Under the pieces are notes generated by a model. That model was not told the DNA's origin, searched no databases, and saw nothing but the letters and a program-made list of their open reading frames with translations. Shown here piece after piece: positions 57,321 to 64,000 of a stretch of 64,000 bases of DNA (position 1 is the first letter of the stretch; every line of letters begins with the position of its first letter). Source of the stretch: Cryptomeria japonica. Its lineage: Eukaryota > Streptophyta > Pinopsida > Cupressales > Cupressaceae. Position numbers and translations under genes: made by a program. Where the stretch lies: the NCBI RefSeq assembly GCF_030272615.1, contig NC_081411.1:212430744-212494743 (forward strand), read 5' to 3'.

Positions 57321-57984
57321 TGTAGCATCATAAATTGTACACCCCTAATTAGGGTTGTCCAATTCCATGCTTAGGTTAGCACCCACCTTAGTGTGTCCCA
57401 TTACATTTTGCATTTTTCAAATTTCCCTTAAGAATGTAATTAATTAATTTAATTAAATCTAATGTCCTCTCTCATGAATTCGCATAGTTCAAATTTGGGC
57501 CCTTAGCCCTAAGTGCACCTCTTTTTATTCTATTTTAATTGATCTTAATAATGTCCCGTTTCCCATCTTCAAGACACATTTTCACATGTTTAAACACCTT
57601 GGATTGACCTACTGTGCTAGATTGGACTTTATAGTTACCATATCTTGCATCCTTAGAAATTTTGAATAAGTTATTCAGACCAGAATGATACCATTTTGGT
57701 CTCAACTTTCTCTCCCTAAATTTTGGGAGCTTAATTTGGTGGTATTGTAATGTTTAATTCCCGCTTTGTGTCAATTTTCATCAATTCTAAGTCGAGCTAT
57801 TATCAAAATTAAAATTAGGGTTTCACACACACACACACACACAAACCCTTTCTTTCCCTCATTTGAGGATCCATTCTCTAGAAATTGAAGGAGATAATTT
57901 TGTGAAGTAACAACATAGGTTTATGTGAAGTCTTCAATCAAAAAAAAAAACCATCCATCAAGTCTATATCAGCCTATCTCATTG
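57321..57984 (+). repeat. Gypsy LTR fragment of the TGTAGC family (copy C)
   Basis: Starts tgtagcatcataaattgtac and follows copy A closely (ttgggccctt, ctaagtgca/gctcctttttatt, aattttggga). It contains a short (ca)n at about 57824-57843. It is cut at 57984 where E9's LTR begins. The left flank is not a polypurine tract, so this is a 5' or solo LTR. Confidence 0.82.
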
Positions 57985-59655
57985 TGTGGGGGAAAAAGTG
58001 ACACTAAGCAAACATGCCCTAATCTCACTTTCAATCACACACTTGTGGAATACGAAAGAGCCTAAAGGTATCACACAATTGGCTACTTCTTTTTGTGGAA
58101 GAGAGAGCCACGGGCTACCTATTAGGATTTCTATTCCTTTGTTGCAAATGATAGATAGAATGATGCAAGTTCAATTCCTAACTCCAAAGTGCAAGTATAA
58201 ACTAATAACGAGATTGCAGAATTGAGATTACACAATGGAAAGCTGTAAACACAAGGACAAGATAAGAATGCAGATGTGTACCTGGAGTTAAAATCTAAGT
58301 GAAAATATTCAGGACGGGGGTGCGGGTGCCACTGTCCTGATTCTGCCCCTGAAACTGCTCCGAAAACTGCTGTTTTGCAACCTGGAAAGCTGTCAAAAAT
58401 GCTGAAAACTGCTGTCTGTCAGGAGGACCAGGGCGCCCAGTGCCCCTGTCCTGGTAGGACCAGGGCACCTAGCACCCCTGTCCTGGCAGGACCAGGGCGC
58501 CCCATGCCCCTGTCCTGGTCTTCTGCTCTGAAACTTGGTGTGTGGTTCCATCTCCGTCTGCTTCCGTCGGATCTGCAACTTGCGGCGTCGTCCGAATCCC
58601 GAAACCTGCACTTATATTTGAAAAAGGTGTTATGGGCGGCTATATAGGGTTTTGCCTTAGTCAAACCCCCACTTTGGTGATTTCCACCTCCACGAATAGC
58701 CAATTTGTATTGTAAAAGTAGTGTGTGTGCAAGATCCTAAAATGCAAGTAAGCAAACTAGAGCAACCTAGAAAGTAAACCCTAATTGCTTGTAAATGATA
58801 ATGTAAATGCTCCAAATCAAGATGCAAAGTGATCTAAAGCATGAATACAAATGATATAATGAAGCTTATGCAAAGACATGAAAACAATATGAAATTATAC
58901 CCAACCCCAAGGGAGGGGTACAAGCCAATCTTCAGTCGGTGATCCCTTATTGCTCTTCAATATCTTCAAAGCCCTAAATGAATGAAATTGATGAATGCTT
59001 GATGGATGGATGTTGAATGTTGTTGAAGTCTTCAAAGATCTGCTCTTTCACTGCATAGAAGGTCCTTGAAACCAAAATTCGCCTCCTTTCAAATGAAGAA
59101 AGAGAGCTCTTATATATGAAACCCTAGGTCTTAATTTCAACTTTTGGCCGACCTAGAGATTGAATCTCCTGCCAATTTCTTGGGGTTAAGCTTTATTTTA
59201 TGATTGGATCGCGCTCCTAAAATTTCGGGAAAAATGTCCGGGATCATGTGCATGCCGGGCGCCATGGTCCTCTCCGGGCGCCATGGTCCCGACAACTTTT
59301 CACCAAATTTTCAGGGCCGTCGGATATGATGATTTTAGAGAGAATCCCGAAGTTACAGGTGATTTCGAGATGTTTTGACCCCCGAAATCAAGCCCCCAAG
59401 TTCAAAATAGGACCTAATTAGGGTTTTTGATTAAATGATGTATTGGAAGAATAAAATGAAAGGGGCACACTTTAATGAAAGGGCCCAACTTTATAATGTG
59501 GAAGATGATGAAATAGGACCTTAGACCTAATTAATTTGATTAATTAAGTGCTAAAGAGGAAATGCAATGCAAAATGCAAAATGCGCCAAGGCGGGTGCTA
59601 AACTAGGTGTGAAATTGTACCACCCTAGCAAGTGCGTACAATTTACGACGCTACA
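57985..59655 (-). repeat. 3' LTR of gypsy element E9, about 1.67 kb
   Basis: On the minus strand it starts tgtagcgtcgtaaattgtac (59655) and ends ctttttcccccaca (57985), the same kind of ends as copy A. Relatives of the family motifs are present (aggacctaattagggttttt near 59410; gggttttgccttagtcaaacc near 58650). It holds three 32-bp units near 58424-58520. ORFs across that block (58375-58703) are repeat read-through. Confidence 0.82.
58424..58520 (+). repeat. Three 32-bp GC-rich palindromic units in the E9 LTR
   Basis: Units start at 58424, 58456 and 58488, each with aggaccagggc near the start and cccctgtcctgg near the end, so each can fold into a hairpin. Further relatives are tccgggcgccatggtcc, found twice near 59252-59290. 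Confidence 0.88.
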
Positions 59656-59670
59656 TTTAGCCCCCACTTT
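59656..59670 (-). other. Polypurine tract of E9
   Basis: + strand tttagcccccacttt, i.e. aaagtgggggctaaa on the minus strand, directly before the LTR start. Confidence 0.88.
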
Positions 59671-61507
59671 AGCGGTCATATGAACACTACGTGCATATGC
59701 AAGCTAAAGTATAGAAAAGTAAACATTATTTGAAAAAGGATATATCCATAAGTCTGTCGAACGAAGCCCCCAGCGGTATCTGTAGTACACAGTTAGGAAC
59801 CGCACCCTACAAAACCACATGTTAGATCACAAAATCACCTAATGCTTACTAAGGAAGGTGATGAAAATTCGAGGGTAGCTATATGCCCCACCCTATTTCG
59901 GCTTGCTAATTTTAGTGAGTTGAAACAGGGTATCATGTTTACCACTTCGAATTGTTAAAGAATATTGATGACAAATGCTCACCAGAAGATTTGATATGAG
60001 ATCAAAACTAATGGAGAATCATTTGGTAAGAAAGAGGACTAAATCTCAATTCCAACACAACAAAGAGTGTGAGGATTTGAGAGTTCTCTACCACAAGATG
60101 AAGGATGTAAATGGAAACAAAATGCAAAGAGAAGAAAAGAAAGGAAAAAAAGCATGAATACACACATTGGTGATCCATGAGAAGAATAGTGAGAGAGAAA
60201 ACATGGACTTCTCACCCCTAGATCTTGTCTAGGTGATCCATGGGAAAAAGGACATGGAAAACTAGCCCCTAGAGTCTATCTAGGTGATCCATGTAAGGGA
60301 GGAGAGTGAGAAAGTCTAGCCTTATGCCGCTAGTTCCACTCAACCTCGTGCATGTGTGTGTAAGGGAGGTTAGAAGCACCTCATAGGAGTCTATGCCCGA
60401 GTATGCTACAACCTGTATATGTATAGTACAAAAGTGTGACATCTCGCTCTAAGAGTCTGTGCTCTGGTTCTGAGAATAATCACCTTGCATAAAAGAAAAA
60501 TGGAGACATCTTGCTCTAAGAGTCTGTGCTCTGGTTCCGAGAATGACCCATTGCTCAAAAAGTGTAATGTTTATGTCATAAGCAAAGTAGAACAAGGATA
60601 CCTACCTTCATCACAAAAGAAGATACCCCAAAAATGCAACAATGTCATAGATCCAAGCAAGAGAGTTTTGCACTCTTTAAGAAAGGATAAGATAGTTGAA
60701 AAGGGATATCCTGTAGTATGTGTAAAGGAGATCCTTAGAGGAGAAGAGATCTTTGTACAAAAGACACCTATCCTTGAGAGGAATTGTCTTAGACAAATAT
60801 AACATCTTCTAGAATAAGACAAAGAAGAGAATAAGAATGCAATACTTCCTTCTTTTGCGAGGTGAAAGTGATTCTTAATGAGGGATGATGCTCTTTTTAA
60901 CCCAATTGGGAGAGTGAATTCATGATGGATGTATTTTACCAAGTGCAAAAGAGGTTGTAGTCAAGGACTTACACCTCTTGTAAGAGAGAATCCTTGAACA
61001 AACAACAACAAATGCATACAAGGAATAACATCAAGTAATAAAGTTCACACCATCCACGAAATAGGAAAAAGTGGATCCTTAGATAAAAATAAGGAAAGAT
61101 CATTGCCTCCCAAGGATAAGGATAATGAGAAGGACTTACACAATCTTCTAGGGAGAGATCTAGACATAAGAAAATTTAGTGTATGTAAAATGCTCCTCAC
61201 AAGAAGTGGGTAGGGTAAGAAAGAGAATACACATCTTCTCCCATATCTAGGAAAAGAGGATTCTAAAGAAAAGATGATCAATATTTCCACACTATTACCC
61301 CAAAGGGAAATTTTAACCATAAAAAGAGGAGATGTATGAAATAACTCTTGTCCCCATAGGAACAAGAGATAACATAGAAAATTAGGCTATTATGTTGCTT
61401 CAAAAATATGATTGCACTTGAAATTGTACCATCATGAATGACAATGAGCCCCCAGTAAATGAGCTACCAATGTCACATAATGATGAGCAACATAATAGCC
61501 ATTAATG
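59671..61507 (-). other. E9 noncoding 3' region
   Basis: About 1.8 kb between the protease/G-patch ORF and the polypurine tract. Two copies of the block reading (minus strand) ggttctgagaataatcacc / ggttccgagaatgaccc with agagtctgtgctct, near 60440-60550, and about three copies of a ggtgatccatg/tagatctag block (60165-60300) show short tandem duplication. ORFs present (60485-60802, 60571-60948, 61045-61365) have no recognisable motif. No RT, RNase H or integrase sequence is present. Confidence 0.65.
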
Positions 61508-64000
61508 TTATTTAAAGACATGATAGATTGGATGAGGTATTTGAATATGACATGCTAAATGCTCAACTATAAGTGAGATCAAAAACATGTATAAAGTGAT
61601 AAAAATTGAAGAAGAAAAGTCACAAGAAATCTTAGAAGAGGGATGAGTGTAATTTATTAGAGCCTTATCCCTGGAGGAAAGGACTTTATGATGAATAGGA
61701 GATAAAGATTCATAATTGGATTTAGAAATTTGAGGGGAGTCATAAAGAGATTTGTTCATCGCCAAGATTTCCTTATGAGGGGAATGAGAGTTGATAGAAG
61801 TAGAAGATGATTTAGTTGAAGTGAGATCATCATCACTACTAAATATAGCATTCACATTGAGAGATGGTCTTTTAGATGCTTTGGTGGGTTTAGAAAGATT
61901 ATATCCAAGTCCAAATGAATATTCATGCATGTTATGTTCTAAAGGAACTTTAATTCCTTGTTCATTTGTGCCACAACCATTTCCATTGTAGCCACTCTTA
62001 GCCAAAATATGAAAACCATGACCATAACGATTAGCCATTTCAGAAAGAGACGGTGGTTTTTCATAAGACAAAGAATCAAATTCTTCAGAATTAGAGGTGT
62101 GAGGAGAAGAAGTTTGAGAAGCGGCCACAAAATTATTTCTCATAGGTTCAGGTAAGACTGATTGATCTCTAGTTTCTTCCTTCTTTTTAACTTTAAGCTC
62201 TCTAGGAGGAACCCTATACTCACCTACAAATGTGGGATTGAAATCAAGAGATCCCCAATCGTCTTCTGCGAGAACCTTCTCAGGATCAAAAACCTTTTCA
62301 TGTGTAGATGCAAGTCGAGAAGGATCTTCTTCAGGAGCTTTAGACTCATCCAAAGAATTTTGACTATCAGAGGATGATGATTTGTTCATAGGTATCTTGT
62401 TTAAAGAGTCATCATTAGAAGAGGAAGATTTAGAAGAACTCCCTTTGGAAGTAGATGTTTGCAAACAAGCCTGAAGATTAGTATCACCTATCAAGGTATA
62501 TGTCTTATTGTTATAAATAAATTTAACTTGTCTATGCAATGTAGAGGGGACAACTTGCATATTGTGAATCCAAGGTCTCCCTAATAACAAGTTGTATGTT
62601 AGATTTCCCAACATAACATGGATAGGAGTAGGCAAAGTAACAGGTCCCACTGTGATGGGTAAGGTGATAATACCTAATGAAGATTTAGCCACATTATCAA
62701 AGCCTCAAATTGGATGAGAGTCAGGCTCAATAAGGGATGTATCCACATTCATCTTATGTAATAGATTAATGCTACACACATTAAGGCCAGAACCATTATC
62801 TACCAGTGTTCGTCTTATAGCAGTGTCATTTATGATAACCACAATCATCAAGGGATCATATTGATGTTGAATTTCACTAGTAGGCAACTCATCTTGAGTA
62901 AACACAATTTGAGCTTTAGGATTCATCACAGAGTTAACCAAAGACACTATATTACTAGATGTATTAGGTGGAGGAACATTCAAATCTTTCAAGGCATCTT
63001 GTAACATTCCATGATGAGCGGAAGAAGTTTGGATCAAATCCCAAAGGGATATCTTAGCAGAGGTAGCTTTAAGTTGTTCTATGAGATCATATTCCTTACC
63101 AAAAACTTGTGAAATATGAGGAGCTTGAGGAAGAATAGGTTGGGAAGGAGGAAGTGAAGTTGGGATAACTAGAGGAGGATTAGGCTGCCTATTGTTTCTT
63201 GTGTTATAGGTATGAGCAACCGCATTATAACTCTCTCTAGTCAGTTTCTTAGCATACTCATAAGGGCTCTTAGTAGAATAACCTCCTTGCACAGTAATAA
63301 TAGGTTTCTTAGGAGTGCAAAAAGAATCATTAGCATAACCACCTTGAACCACTAAGATAGGCTTATTTAAAGGTTGAGAATTTTGAGAAGGACAAGCACC
63401 TTGGACAGTGAAGAGAGGTTTGTTAGGTGTTTCATTCACACATATCAAATTAATTGAGGATGGTTTAGAGGAATGGACAAAAGTGTTGGAAGAATTATTG
63501 ATAGTCTTCTCTTGCACTAAAATCTTATCACGGATTAAATCAATTTTAGGAGAGAGACAAGGGGTAGGCATTGATGTTCCAGTAGGAAGAGTAATACTAG
63601 GAAAGGTCATATCATCCTCTATCATCAAAGGATCTACATGGGGAATAAACTCTCTAGGAGAAGGATCAACATTACTCTCTAAGGTCTCACTTTTGAGAGG
63701 GAGATCTTTGAAAGACATGTTAACCATCTTGCTTTGAACTAGGGTTTCCTTATGAGTAGAACCAAGTTGAGGAGAGGGAGATGCTTTATTTTTAGAGGGA
63801 GAATAATTGAGATTAAAGGAAGGTGAGAAATTATCAAGGGAGAGAGAATAATCTACACCCTCTTCTAATGGTTCATCCCAAATAGTGAGGTTGTTGAAAG
63901 GAATGTTTGAAGTATTGTCAATTTCGGGAGAGGAGATAACATTGTTTATTAATTCCTCATCCTTAGGAGGGAGAGAATCAATAGATGTGTTAAACTCATC
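61508..64000 (-). pseudogene. pro: Protease and G-patch polyprotein of gypsy element E9, open to window edge
   Basis: The frame is open from the window edge (64000) to the stop at 61508 apart from one TGA at 62705-62707, where SHPI*GFDNVAK is expected to be IRGFDN. Upstream of ATG 63727 the frame is still open, so the true start is outside. A Gln-Pro-rich linker holds EYDLIEQLKATSAKISLWDL (related to E1). The protease core is TLVDNGSGLNVCSINLLHKM near 62810-62755 with LTYNLLLGRPWIHNMQVVPS past the stop. A Ser-rich part follows, then a G-patch (ILAKSGYNGNGCGTNEQGI and FGLGYN, about 62010-61890) that would bind nucleic acid. The tail has a hydrophobic stretch, SSIFITLYMFLISLIVEHL. The next thing downstream is noncoding sequence and the LTR: no RT or integrase. 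Confidence 0.82.

Noticed and set aside
58375-58703. ORFs on both strands in the GC-rich E9 LTR block
   Set aside because: They follow the 32-bp repeat units and end in LTR sequence; no domain pattern.
60485-61365. Three ORFs of 105-125 codons in the E9 3' region
   Set aside because: No motif and overlapping opposite strands; the region also carries short tandem duplications.
1-64000. Host genes, tRNA or rRNA genes, CRISPR arrays, bacterial-type operons
   Set aside because: Nothing in either strand supports them; every confident coding motif belongs to a mobile element. The tRNA-like words seen are retroelement primer-binding sites.

Overview
This is a plant nuclear window made almost entirely of transposable elements. 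I found no host protein gene, tRNA, rRNA or CRISPR array. The base composition is AT-rich. The density of nested Ty3/gypsy and Ty1/copia LTR elements, the long LTRs (0.7-2.2 kb) and the piling-up of old insertions suggest a large plant genome, most likely a gymnosperm; that lineage is an inference from style, not from a diagnostic gene.

Layout. (1) 1-11352: a young Tat/Ogre-like Ty3/gypsy element (E1, + strand). It has a 5' LTR cut by the window edge, a leader with three 304-bp repeats and several hairpins, one gag-protease frame with five in-frame stops, an integrase C-terminal tail joined on after loss of RT, RNase H and the integrase core, and an antisense intron-bearing plant mobile domain (PMD) gene before the 3' LTR. 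(2) 11353-14464: the 5' part of a minus-strand element (E2) with a copia-like LTR and initiator-Met tRNA primer site, but two ORFs I cannot place: a coiled-coil plus zinc-knuckle protein and a second protein of unknown family that E1 interrupts. (3) 14465-20344: E3, a LARD-like element with 2.2-kb LTRs and only a decayed gag; E2 sits inside its 5' LTR. (4) 20345-21493: minus-strand LINE RNase H debris. (5) 21494-28693: a complete but decayed copia element (E4, + strand). (6) 28694-29966: the 3' end of a probable CACTA transposon. (7) 29967-36808: a decayed minus-strand gypsy gag-protease (E5) and its probable LTR.

(8) 36809-53950: gypsy element E7 (+ strand). Its 5' LTR carries a hAT-type MITE. 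A 9.3-kb minus-strand copia element (E6, 38513-47793) sits in its leader, and E6 itself carries three LTR-only insertions. E7 continues as gag-protease (with a second MITE copy), a partial LTR and a second related gag, a tandem arrangement. (9) About 54.3-56.2 kb: the 5' LTR and gag of another copia element (E8), running into a kilobase of CT-rich tandem repeats. (10) 57321-57984: a gypsy LTR fragment cut by (11) 57985-64000: the 3' half of minus-strand gypsy element E9, with LTR, polypurine tract, a long noncoding stretch and an ORF with protease and a G-patch domain that is open to the window edge.

The most interesting patterns are: gypsy elements (E1, E7, E9) that go from protease to the 3' end with no RT; the unplaced two-ORF element E2; the antisense PMD gene that keeps a phase-0 GT-AG intron inside a retroelement; and two MITE copies with 8-bp target duplications. 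All domain calls are by eye from translated motifs, with no database search.
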